Assembly (NCBI GenBank): GCA_947068385.1 | Contig: CAMTBF010000210.1 | Location: 1-6,671, forward strand | Source of the DNA: an uncultured Lachnospiraceae bacterium | Lineage (GTDB): Bacteria > Bacillota > Clostridia > Lachnospirales > Lachnospiraceae | Direction of reading: 5' to 3' | DNA length: 6,671 nt | Part shown: piece after piece, positions 1-6,417 of the stretch | Numbering within the stretch: the first letter of the stretch is position 1 | Layout of the letters: each line of letters opens with the position of its first letter | Program-made: the position numbers and the translations under genes | Notes under the pieces: model-generated | The model's input: only the letters and a program-made list of their open reading frames with translations | What the model was told of the DNA's origin: nothing | The model's database searches: none

Positions 1-17
1 CATACCATGCATATACA

Positions 18-44
18 TTGCATGTAAGAAATTTGCAGTACAAT
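18..44 (+). promoter_or_regulatory. Possible weak sigma-A-type promoter upstream of rnpA
   Basis: A TACAAT hexamer at 39-44 resembles a -10 box, and TTGCAT at 18-23 is a poor -35 candidate. The 15-nt spacer is shorter than the usual 17. The surrounding stretch is AT-rich and non-coding in all frames I checked. If used, transcription would begin near position 51 and run into the hairpin at 78-97 before reaching rnpA. This is a tentative call, because rnpA in related bacteria is usually also transcribed from an rpmH promoter, which would lie left of this window. Confidence 0.2.
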
Positions 45-77
45 TCACAGGTTAAGGAAGAAAGAGATTGTCCGCTT

Positions 78-105
78 AGGTCACAGAAATGTGGCCTTTT
101 TCTTT
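78..105 (+). terminator. Terminator-like hairpin (possible attenuator) directly before rnpA
   Basis: GGTCACA at 79-85 pairs with TGTGGCC at 90-96 (one T-G wobble), closing a GAAA tetraloop, and A78-T97 can add a further pair. The stem is followed at once by TTTTTCTTT (97-105), the layout of a rho-independent terminator. The ribosome binding site of rnpA (GGAGG, 106-110) begins at the next base. It could end or attenuate transcripts from upstream (normally rpmH), leaving only a fraction to read into rnpA. The stem is short, so efficiency is uncertain. Confidence 0.55.
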
Positions 106-123
106 GGAGGATGAGTAAGAATA

Positions 124-474
124 ATGAAATTTTCTGAAAGCCTTAAGAAGCATCAGCAGTTCCAGTCCGTCTACAAGTACGGTAAATCGTATGCGAACAG
201 ATATCTGGTCATGTATATCAGGGAAAATGGCACCGGAAGGAACCGGATTGGAATCAGCGTCAGCAAGAAGGTGGGCAACAGCGTCGTGAGACACCGGGTC
301 ACGAGGCTGGTGCGGGAAAGTTACAGACTGCATGAAGCGGTGTTCGATAGTGGTTTGGACATTGTGGTCGTGGCAAGGAAGGCGGCAGCCCCGGCGGGGT
401 ATTCGAAGATAGAGGAAGCGCTGCTCCACCTTGGGAAGCTTCATCGTATCATAAAGGTATCATGTTATCTATGA
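124..474 (+). CDS. rnpA: Ribonuclease P protein component
   Basis: This is the protein subunit of RNase P, which binds the catalytic RNA (rnpB) and helps it remove 5' leaders from precursor tRNAs in the cytoplasm. The 116-residue length is normal for the family. The N-terminal [16 protein letters not shown] block is typical. The basic RNA-binding signature is at residues 39-64, running from [14 protein letters not shown] into RHR at 56-58, R61 and R64. The usual RNR is RHR here, a variant also known in other bacteria. The [11 protein letters not shown] strand (79-89) and a C-terminal helix complete the fold. The start is ATG 124, with GGAGG at 106-110, a rather long 13-nt spacing. The stop overlaps the likely yidD start by 4 nt (ATGA), implying translational coupling. 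rpmH, the usual upstream neighbour, is not within the window. Confidence 0.96.
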   Translation: MKFSESLKKHQQFQSVYKYGKSYANRYLVMYIRENGTGRNRIGISVSKKVGNSVVRHRVTRLVRESYRLHEAVFDSGLDIVVVARKAAAPAGYSKIEEALLHLGKLHRIIKVSCYL

Positions 475-680
475 AAAAAATTTTGATTGCCGGTATTCGG
501 TTCTACCAGAAATACCTGTCTCCCATGAAAAGGACGAAATGTCCCTATATCCCTACCTGTTCCCAGTACGGATTGGAGGCCATTGAAAAGCATGGCGCGG
601 TGAAGGGGAGCATCTTGGCCCTCTGGAGGATACTGCGCTGCAATCCCTTTTCTAAGGGAGGCTTCGATCCCGTTCCGTGA
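471..680 (+). CDS. yidD: Membrane protein insertion efficiency factor YidD
   Basis: YidD is a small membrane-associated protein that in E. coli assists insertion of inner-membrane proteins and is nearly always encoded between rnpA and yidC, as here. From ATG 471 the product is 69 residues, the usual size. Family hallmarks are an amphipathic N-terminus with RFYQKYLSP (10-18), the [19 protein letters not shown] block (24-42), and the C-terminal [14 protein letters not shown] (56-69). Conserved cysteines are C24, C30 and C57. I chose 471 because it makes a 4-nt ATGA overlap with the rnpA stop and gives the standard MKKIL N-terminus. ATG 462 in the same frame would add three residues and lies 4 nt after AAAGG (453-457), so it is a real alternative. 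The gap to yidC is 31 nt. Confidence 0.93.
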   Translation: MKKILIAGIRFYQKYLSPMKRTKCPYIPTCSQYGLEAIEKHGAVKGSILALWRILRCNPFSKGGFDPVP

Positions 681-711
681 CCGGCGAGCCTGACTGAGAG
701 GATACGAATAA

Positions 712-2085
712 ATGAATCTTATTTTACTGACACAGAGCACCACCCCTGTCATAGGGCAGGTGGCGTGGGTGCTGGGGATGATCATGAACGGGATATTCTA
801 TGTCATTGATTTCATAGGGCTCCCGAACATCGGTCTGGCCATCATCCTGTTCACCATCGTGGTGAACCTGTTGATGACGCCCCTGAACATCAAGCAGCAG
901 AAATTCTCCAAGCTCCAGGTGAAGATGAGCCCGGAGCTGCAGGCCATTGAGGCCAAATATAAGGGAAGGTCCGATCAGGATGCCATGATGGCAAAGAACC
1001 AGGAGATCCAGATGGTCTATGCCAAGTACGGGGTGTCCGCCACCGGAAGCTGCGTACAGCTCCTGATCCAGATGCCGATCCTGTTCGCGCTGTACCAGGT
1101 CATCCAGCGCATGCCGGCCTACGTGACCAAGATAGGCGGCACCTTCCGGGTGCTGGCTGAGAAGATCATATCTGTGGACGGAGGCGGCTTCCTGCAGGAT
1201 TCCGGCGTGGAGACCATAAACAGGACGGTGGGAATGTACGGCCAGTCCATGACCAACGGGGATCTGGGCAACGGCATCATCGACGTGCTGAACAGGCTGT
1301 CATCGGTGGATCTGGCCACGGTGGCGGAGCATTACGACCTGACCCAGCTCACCTATCAGGGGAGGCTGATCCTCAGCAATGACACCACCAGGGGCCTGAT
1401 CGACGTCTACAACAATTTCCTGGGCCTGCACATGGGGGATTCCCCCAGCGACCTGATCAAGGCCGGCATGGCCGCAGGGGCCTGGGGCATCGTGATCGGC
1501 GCCGTGCTGATCCCTGTCCTCTCGGCCGTGACCCAGTGGATCAATGTGAAGCTGATGCCCCAGCAGCCAAAGAGCGACAATGAGAAGGCGAACTCCATGG
1601 CCGCTTCCATGAAGACCATGAACATGGTGATGCCCCTGATGTCCGCCTGGTTCTGCTTCACCCTGCCCGCAGGCATGGGCCTGTACTGGGTGGCAGGAAG
1701 CGTGGTGAGGAGCATCCAGCAGGTGGTCATCAACAAGCATATCGACAAGATGGACTTTGAAGAGGTCATCAAGAAGAATTCCGCCAAGAGCGCCAAAAAG
1801 ATGGAGAAGATCAAGCAGACCCAGGAGCGCATGAACGCTTACGCGAGCATGAATACGCGCAACATTCAGAACGGCAAGGGGAACGGGCAGGCTGCCAAGC
1901 CAAAGGCCGTGAACACAGGCGGGAACGCCGCCGGGAGCACGCAGCCAAAGGGAAAGAGCATGGCGGACAAGGCTTCCGTGAGCACGAATACGGGAAGCGT
2001 CAGCACCGGCAGCGCCAAGCCGGGGAGCATGCTGGAGAAGGCGAACATGGTGAAGGATTACAACGAGAGGAACAATAGGGACTGA
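712..2085 (+). CDS. yidC: Membrane protein insertase YidC/OxaA/SpoIIIJ family
   Basis: YidC inserts and folds membrane proteins, alone or with SecYEG. This 457-residue protein lacks the large extra domain of E. coli YidC, as expected for Gram-positives. Core segments are a hydrophobic N-terminus (about 17-35), the first conserved helix (40-58) followed by KQQKFSKL (61-68), a cytoplasmic helical hairpin (about 65-108), GSCVQLLIQMPILFALYQV (112-130), a helix at 256-279, and MNMVMPLMSAWFCFTLPAGMGLYW (303-326, with the next helix to about 340). An external loop of about 115 residues (140-255) is long. The groove position usually held by Arg in the first core helix appears to be N52. The C-terminal tail (355-457) is basic and low in complexity (Lys, Ser, Asn, Gly), suited to ribosome contact. 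The start is ATG 712, with GAGAGG at 696-701. yidD lies upstream and jag follows after 22 nt. Confidence 0.95.
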   Translation: MNLILLTQSTTPVIGQVAWVLGMIMNGIFYVIDFIGLPNIGLAIILFTIVVNLLMTPLNIKQQKFSKLQVKMSPELQAIEAKYKGRSDQDAMMAKNQEIQMVYAKYGVSATGSCVQLLIQMPILFALYQVIQRMPAYVTKIGGTFRVLAEKIISVDGGGFLQDSGVETINRTVGMYGQSMTNGDLGNGIIDVLNRLSSVDLATVAEHYDLTQLTYQGRLILSNDTTRGLIDVYNNFLGLHMGDSPSDLIKAGMAAGAWGIVIGAVLIPVLSAVTQWINVKLMPQQPKSDNEKANSMAASMKTMNMVMPLMSAWFCFTLPAGMGLYWVAGSVVRSIQQVVINKHIDKMDFEEVIKKNSAKSAKKMEKIKQTQERMNAYASMNTRNIQNGKGNGQAAKPKAVNTGGNAAGSTQPKGKSMADKASVSTNTGSVSTGSAKPGSMLEKANMVKDYNERNNRD

Positions 2086-2107
2086 GACAGTTTTGGAGGG
2101 GTAAGGA

Positions 2108-2770
2108 ATGGCTATGGAAACGGAAAAAGGTTGTCAGGAATATGTGGAGGTAAGTGCTAAGACTGTAGGCGAGGCGATTACGGAAGCCTGTCGGAAATTC
2201 GGCGTCACCAGCGATAAGCTTGACTACAAGATAGTAGAAGAAGGTTCCAGCGGGTTCCTTGGGATAGGTTCCAAGCCTGCGGTGATTCAGGCTGCGGTGA
2301 AGGTGGAGAAGCTGTCCGTGGATGAGACGGCGAAGGGGTTCCTGCGGGATGTGTTCGAGGCCATGGGCATGGTAGTTGCGGTGGACGTGCAGTATGACGA
2401 GGAGGGCGGGACGATGAACATCGACCTGGCCGGAGACGAGATGGGCGTCCTGATCGGGAAGCGGGGGCAGACGCTGGATTCGCTGCAGTATCTGGTGTCC
2501 CTGGTGGTGAACAAGGAATCGGATGAGTACATCAGGGTGAAGGTGGACACGGAGGATTACAGGGCCAGGCGGAAGGAGACTCTGGAGAATCTGGCGAAGA
2601 ATATCGCTTATAAGGTGAAGAAGACCAGGAGGGCGGTGTCGCTGGAGCCCATGAATCCTTATGAGAGGAGGATCATCCATTCGGCGCTGCAGAACGATAA
2701 GTACATTGCTACCCATAGCGAGGGGGATGAGCCTTTTCGGAGGGTCGTGGTCACTTATAAGAGGCAATAG
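2108..2770 (+). CDS. jag: Jag/KhpB RNA-binding protein (Jag-N, KH and R3H domains)
   Basis: This single-stranded nucleic acid binding protein is known in Firmicutes as Jag, KhpB or EloR. In Streptococcus it works with KhpA in cell elongation and division control, and in Bacillus it lies beside spoIIIJ. At 220 residues it has the three usual parts: a Jag-N domain (about 11-62, with EEGSSGFLGIGSKPA at 44-58), a KH domain (about 75-148) with the GKRG loop at 117-120 in LIGKRGQTLDSLQYL, and an R3H domain (about 150-220) with R187 and H191 in NPYERRIIHSAL. No key residue is missing. The start is ATG 2108, 6 nt after GGAGGGG (2095-2101). ATG 2114 is a weaker alternative. It follows yidC closely, so co-transcription is expected, and a strong terminator lies 11 nt after its stop. 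Confidence 0.95.
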   Translation: MAMETEKGCQEYVEVSAKTVGEAITEACRKFGVTSDKLDYKIVEEGSSGFLGIGSKPAVIQAAVKVEKLSVDETAKGFLRDVFEAMGMVVAVDVQYDEEGGTMNIDLAGDEMGVLIGKRGQTLDSLQYLVSLVVNKESDEYIRVKVDTEDYRARRKETLENLAKNIAYKVKKTRRAVSLEPMNPYERRIIHSALQNDKYIATHSEGDEPFRRVVVTYKRQ

Positions 2771-2781
2771 GCTTGTGTGGG

Positions 2782-2813
2782 AAACCGGATATTGTTGGGA
2801 TATCCGGTTTTTT
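2782..2813 (+). terminator. Intrinsic terminator between jag and mnmE
   Basis: An 11-bp perfect inverted repeat pairs AAACCGGATAT (2782-2792) with ATATCCGGTTT (2800-2810) around a 7-nt TGTTGGG loop. A run of six T residues spans the end of the stem and the three bases after it (2808-2813), the classic form of a rho-independent terminator. It starts 11 nt after the jag stop, so it should end the rnpA-yidD-yidC-jag transcript at least partly. Only 14 nt separate it from the mnmE ribosome binding site, too little for a promoter, so mnmE must depend on read-through or on a promoter inside jag. It may therefore act as an attenuator. Confidence 0.85.
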
Positions 2814-2827
2814 GCGGGATGGCTTCC

Positions 2828-2834
2828 AGGGGGG
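2828..2834 (+). promoter_or_regulatory. Ribosome binding site that sets the mnmE start
   Basis: AGGGGGG lies 5 nt before ATG 2840. This supports 2840 as the translation start over the in-frame GTG at 2777, which lies before the terminator hairpin and would add 21 residues not typical of the family. Confidence 0.65.
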
Positions 2835-2839
2835 TCGGG

Positions 2840-4249
2840 ATGGATACGATTGCGGCGATTGCTACGGGGATGACGGATTCGGGGGTTGGTATCGTCAGGA
2901 TCAGCGGTAGTGGGGCTGTGGAGGTGGGGGACGGGATCGTCAGGTCTCCCTCCGGGAGGAGGATTCTGAAAAAGGCGGAGAGCCATAGGCTTTACTATGG
3001 GTTCGTGGTAGATCCGGAGGATGGGGCCGAGATAGATGAGGTCCTGGCGGTGGTGATGCGGGGGCCCAGGAGCTTTACCGGGGAGGATACGGTGGAGGTC
3101 CAGTGCCATGGGGGCGTGCTGGTGATGAGGAGGATCCTGGAGTGCGCCTTGAGGTGCGGTGCCAGGCTGGCGGAGCCAGGGGAGTTTACGAAGAGGGCCT
3201 TCCTGAACGGGAGGATGGACCTGTCCAGAGCCGAGGCCGTGATGGACGTGATAGGGGCGCAGAATGACAGGGCGCTTGGCTATTCCCTGGGGCAGCTAAA
3301 GGGGAGGCTTTCGGGGAAGGTAGGGGAGCTTCGGGGGAGGATTTTATACGAGACGGCTTTCATCGAGTCGGCTTTGGACGATCCGGAGCATTTCGATCTG
3401 GATGGGTATGGGGAAGGGCTGTCCGGGAAGCTGGACGGCATGATAGAGGAGCTGAGGAGGCTGATCGGTACGGCCGACAACGGAAGGCTCATAAAAGAGG
3501 GAATCAGGACGGTGATCCTCGGGAAGCCGAATGTGGGGAAGTCGTCGCTCCTGAACTGCCTTCTGGGGGAGGAGAGGGCGATCGTCACGGACGTGGCGGG
3601 GACTACCAGGGATGTGCTGGAGGAGTCGCTGCGGCTGGGGGACATTTGTCTGAACATCGTAGATACGGCGGGCATCCGGGATACGGAGGATGCCGTGGAG
3701 AGAATAGGCGTAGAGAGAGCATTGAGATACGCAAGGGAGGCAGATTTCATTGTATATGTTACGGACGCTTCGATGGAGCTGGATGAGAATGACAGGGAGA
3801 TTGTCTCTGTTATTGGGGATAAGAGAACGATAGTGCTGTTGAACAAGAGCGATCTGGAGGCTGTGGTCACGGAAGAGGAGATAAGGGCATTGTTCGCGGA
3901 GAACGAGGCGTATCCCTCCGGGGAGGAAAGGTTGGCTATCCTGCATACCTCCGCAAAGGAGGGGGCAGGGATAGAAGAGCTGGAGCAGGCCGTGAAGGAG
4001 ATGTTCTTTCACGGGGAGATCGGGAGCAGCAATGAGATCGTCATCACGAGCATGCGGCACAAGGAGGCATTGGAGGAGGCCTGTGGGGCCCTGATGCTGG
4101 TGAAGGGGAGCATAGAGGACGGGATGCCGGAGGATTTCTATTCCATCGATCTGATGAATGCCTATAAGGCGCTTGGACGGATCATAGGGGAAGAGGTTGA
4201 CGATGACCTGGTGGATGAAATCTTCTCTAAATTCTGTATGGGGAAATAA
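2840..4249 (+). CDS. mnmE: tRNA uridine-5-carboxymethylaminomethyl modification GTPase MnmE
   Basis: MnmE (TrmE, ThdF) is a K+-dependent GTPase that with MnmG builds the aminomethyl-type group on C5 of U34 in tRNAs reading NNA/NNG codons. The 469-residue protein has an N-terminal folate-binding domain (about 1-120, starting DTIAAIATGM), a helical domain, and an inserted G domain (about 222-390). G-motifs are intact: P-loop GKPNVGKS (228-235), AGTTRD (253-258), DTAG (275-278), NKSD (335-338) and SAK (371-373). E287 in VERIGVER matches the catalytic glutamate of E. coli MnmE (E282). The C-terminal CMGK (466-469) carries the conserved cysteine, with Met in place of the common Ile. The start is ATG 2840 from the ribosome binding site and the family N-terminus. 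The coding strand is G-rich with many AGG and GGG codons. mnmG follows 9 nt later. Confidence 0.96.
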   Translation: MDTIAAIATGMTDSGVGIVRISGSGAVEVGDGIVRSPSGRRILKKAESHRLYYGFVVDPEDGAEIDEVLAVVMRGPRSFTGEDTVEVQCHGGVLVMRRILECALRCGARLAEPGEFTKRAFLNGRMDLSRAEAVMDVIGAQNDRALGYSLGQLKGRLSGKVGELRGRILYETAFIESALDDPEHFDLDGYGEGLSGKLDGMIEELRRLIGTADNGRLIKEGIRTVILGKPNVGKSSLLNCLLGEERAIVTDVAGTTRDVLEESLRLGDICLNIVDTAGIRDTEDAVERIGVERALRYAREADFIVYVTDASMELDENDREIVSVIGDKRTIVLLNKSDLEAVVTEEEIRALFAENEAYPSGEERLAILHTSAKEGAGIEELEQAVKEMFFHGEIGSSNEIVITSMRHKEALEEACGALMLVKGSIEDGMPEDFYSIDLMNAYKALGRIIGEEVDDDLVDEIFSKFCMGK

Positions 4250-4258
4250 GGGACAGGG

Positions 4259-6235
4259 ATGGGGCTTTCAAAGTATATGACGGAATTTCGTGAAAAAGTG
4301 GATGTGTGCGTGGTAGGGGCGGGACATGCGGGCTGCGAGGCGGCGCTGGCCTGCGCCAGGCTGGGGCTGGAGACTGTGATATTCACGGTGGCAGTGGACA
4401 GCATCGCTCTGATGCCCTGCAATCCCAATATAGGAGGCTCCTCCAAGGGACATCTGGTGCGGGAGCTGGATGCTTTGGGCGGGGAGATGGGGAAGAACAT
4501 CGACAGGACGTTCATCCAGTCCAAGATGCTGAACGTGTCCAAGGGGCCTGCCGTCCATTCCCTGCGCGCCCAGGCGGACAAGGCGGAGTATTCCAGGGCC
4601 ATGCGGAAGGTCCTGGAGGGCCAGGAGCATCTCACCATCAAGCAGGCGGAGGTGTGCGAGCTTCTGTGGGAGGAGACGCAGGCCCGCGATGTTCTGGATG
4701 GCGATGCCTCCGGCCGGAATCCCTCTGGATCTAAGAAGGGATATGGGAAGAGGGTCACGGGTGTAAGGACCTTCACGGGCATGGTATATGAGTGCGGCGC
4801 GGTAGTCCTCTGTACGGGAACCTATCTGGGGGCCAGATGCCTCTGCGGGGAATCCATCACCTATACAGGGCCCAACGGGCTGCAGGCCGCTGCGCACCTG
4901 ACGGATTCCCTGAGGGAGATGGGCATAGAGCTGCGCCGGTTCAAGACGGGCACCCCTGCCAGGATGGACAGGCGCAGCATCGATTTCACCAAGATGGAAG
5001 AGCAGGTGGGGGATGAGAGGATCACGCCATTTTCCTTTTCCACGGATCCTGACAGCATCCAGAAGGAGCAGGTCTCCTGCTGGCTGACCTATACCAATGA
5101 AAAGACCCATGAAATCATCCGGGACAATCTGGACAGATCCCCTATCTACGCGGGCATCATCCAGGGGACGGGGCCAAGGTACTGCCCGTCCATCGAGGAC
5201 AAGGTCGTAAAATTCGCGGACAAGGAGCGCCATCAGGTCTTCATCGAGCCGGAGGGGCTGCATACCAGCGAGATGTATGTGGGGGGCATGTCGTCCTCCC
5301 TGCCGGAGGACGTGCAGCTTGCCATGTACAGGACGGTGCCGGGGCTGGAGCGCTGCAGAATCGTCCGCAATGCCTATGCCATCGAATATGACTGCATCCA
5401 TGCGGGACAGCTGGACGCCACTCTGGAATTCCGGAATGTCAAAGGGCTGTTCAGCGCCGGCCAGTTCAACGGCAGCAGCGGCTATGAGGAGGCGGCCTGC
5501 CAGGGTCTGGTGGCCGGGGTGAACGCCGCCATGTCCATTCTGGGGAAGCCTCCCCTGACCATAGACAGGTCGGAGGGGTATATCGGCGTGCTGATAGACG
5601 ACCTGGTGACCAAGGACAACAGGGAGCCTTACCGGATGATGACCTCCCGGGCGGAATACCGGCTGCTCCTGCGCCAGGACAATGCGGATCTGCGGCTGCG
5701 GAAGAAGGGCTATGAGGCGGGCCTCATCTCCGAGGAGGAATATCAGGCCCTGCTGGAAAAGGAGAGGCTCATAGACAGGGAGGTGGAGAGGCTTAAGGGC
5801 ACCTCTGTAGGGGCCAACAGGGAGATTCAGAATTTCCTGGAGGCCCATGGCAGCTCTCCCTTAAAGACGGCGGCCAGCCTAGCGGAGCTCCTGTGCCGCC
5901 CTGAGCTCTCCTATGAAGCCCTGGGGGAGATCGACAGGGGGAGGGAGGCCCTGCCCGCCGCCGTGCTGGAGCAGGTGGAAATCGAAATCAAATATGAAGG
6001 CTATATCCTCAGGCAGAAGCGCCAGGTGGAGCAGTTTAGGAAGATGGAGAAGAAGCTGATACCCCAGGACATGGATTATGACGGGGTGCCCTCCCTGCGC
6101 CTGGAGGCCAGGCAGCACCTGAAGCAGTTCCGCCCCTCCTCCATCGGGCAGGCTTCCAGGATATCCGGCGTCTCCCCTGCGGATATCTCCGTCCTGCTGG
6201 TTTATCTGGAGAGATACGGGAGGGAATTGCCCTGA
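4259..6235 (+). CDS. mnmG: tRNA uridine-5-carboxymethylaminomethyl modification enzyme MnmG (GidA)
   Basis: MnmG is the FAD- and NADH-dependent partner of MnmE in U34 modification of tRNA. The Rossmann FAD motif is [10 protein letters not shown] (20-29). [17 protein letters not shown] (53-69) contains C54, and [13 protein letters not shown] (303-315) contains C309; both cysteines match conserved family positions. The FAD-binding [13 protein letters not shown] (401-413) and the C-terminal MnmE/tRNA-binding region with KYEGYILRQ (578-586) are present. At 658 residues it is longer than the usual 620-635. Most of the excess is a hydrophilic segment at about 140-163, between ELLWEE and [10 protein letters not shown]. 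The start is ATG 4259, 5 nt after AAGGGA (4248-4253), which overlaps the mnmE stop. ATG 4277 lacks a ribosome binding site. The usual next gene, rsmG, does not follow. Confidence 0.97.
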   Translation: MGLSKYMTEFREKVDVCVVGAGHAGCEAALACARLGLETVIFTVAVDSIALMPCNPNIGGSSKGHLVRELDALGGEMGKNIDRTFIQSKMLNVSKGPAVHSLRAQADKAEYSRAMRKVLEGQEHLTIKQAEVCELLWEETQARDVLDGDASGRNPSGSKKGYGKRVTGVRTFTGMVYECGAVVLCTGTYLGARCLCGESITYTGPNGLQAAAHLTDSLREMGIELRRFKTGTPARMDRRSIDFTKMEEQVGDERITPFSFSTDPDSIQKEQVSCWLTYTNEKTHEIIRDNLDRSPIYAGIIQGTGPRYCPSIEDKVVKFADKERHQVFIEPEGLHTSEMYVGGMSSSLPEDVQLAMYRTVPGLERCRIVRNAYAIEYDCIHAGQLDATLEFRNVKGLFSAGQFNGSSGYEEAACQGLVAGVNAAMSILGKPPLTIDRSEGYIGVLIDDLVTKDNREPYRMMTSRAEYRLLLRQDNADLRLRKKGYEAGLISEEEYQALLEKERLIDREVERLKGTSVGANREIQNFLEAHGSSPLKTAASLAELLCRPELSYEALGEIDRGREALPAAVLEQVEIEIKYEGYILRQKRQVEQFRKMEKKLIPQDMDYDGVPSLRLEARQHLKQFRPSSIGQASRISGVSPADISVLLVYLERYGRELP

Positions 6236-6282
6236 ATTTATAAAAAATCCTTAAAAGTATGTTAATTATTGTTATGATTCGG

Positions 6283-6309
6283 TTCTGGATCAGAAATATA
6301 TGATAAAAT
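6283..6309 (+). promoter_or_regulatory. Likely extended -10 promoter for the terminal ORF
   Basis: TAAAAT at 6304-6309 is one mismatch from the -10 consensus and is preceded by TG at 6301-6302, the extended -10 form. The -35 region (about 6283-6288, TTCTGG) is weak, which extended -10 promoters tolerate. It sits in an AT-rich stretch (6236-6309) unlike the flanking genes. A start near 6316 would give a leader of about 100 nt before the ORF at 6418. Confidence 0.5.
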
Positions 6310-6336
6310 GTTGACTCATAAGGGCATAGAGTCAAC
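6310..6336 (+). other. Inverted repeat just downstream of the promoter (operator or leader hairpin)
   Basis: GTTGACTC (6310-6317) and GAGTCAAC (6329-6336) form a perfect 8-bp inverted repeat with an 11-nt spacer, directly after the -10 box. The position suits a repressor operator or a 5' leader hairpin. No T-run follows, so it is not a clear terminator for mnmG. The assignment is inference. Confidence 0.5.
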
Positions 6337-6340
6337 TATT

Positions 6341-6370
6341 GATTCCATGTGCGCCGGAGCGCACGAAATC
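6341..6370 (+). other. GC-rich leader hairpin with CGGA tetraloop
   Basis: GTGCGC (6349-6354) pairs with GCGCAC (6359-6364) around a CGGA loop. Below an internal loop, GATT (6341-6344) can pair with AATC (6367-6370). It lies within the presumed 5' leader of the last ORF, about 30 nt before its ribosome binding site. There is no downstream T-run. I do not recognise it as a known riboswitch or small RNA. Confidence 0.45.
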
Positions 6371-6417
6371 ATGGTAGGCTGGTTCTATTTGGGACATGCA
6401 AGGAGGTTCTGTGATCC

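Noticed and set aside
6..24. Inverted repeat CATGCA / TGCATG with a 7-nt spacer at the left edge
   Set aside because: The stem is only 6 bp, AT-rich around it, with no T-run or nearby start to give it a role, so it could easily be chance.
1..123. End of rpmH, the usual gene upstream of rnpA
   Set aside because: No frame in this stretch encodes the Lys/Arg-rich C-terminus of ribosomal protein L34. If rpmH exists it lies left of the window.
289..297. RHR instead of RNR in the RnpA signature as a possible loss of function
   Set aside because: RHR is a known variant of this motif in other bacterial RnpA proteins, and the surrounding basic residues are intact.
2000..3109. A 369-residue open frame on the minus strand across yidC, jag and mnmE
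   Set aside because: It runs antisense to three confident genes and the terminator, and its His/Pro/Leu/Arg-rich translation is typical of a shadow frame.
4268..5848. A 526-residue open frame on the minus strand opposite mnmG
   Set aside because: It lies wholly opposite a clear mnmG, its translation is Leu/Pro/His/Arg/Gly-rich with no recognisable domain, and it is explained by the codon bias of the + strand gene.
6311..6340. TTGACT at 6311-6316 as a -35 box of a second promoter
   Set aside because: No acceptable -10 box lies 16-18 nt downstream, and the hexamer is better explained as one arm of the 8-bp inverted repeat.
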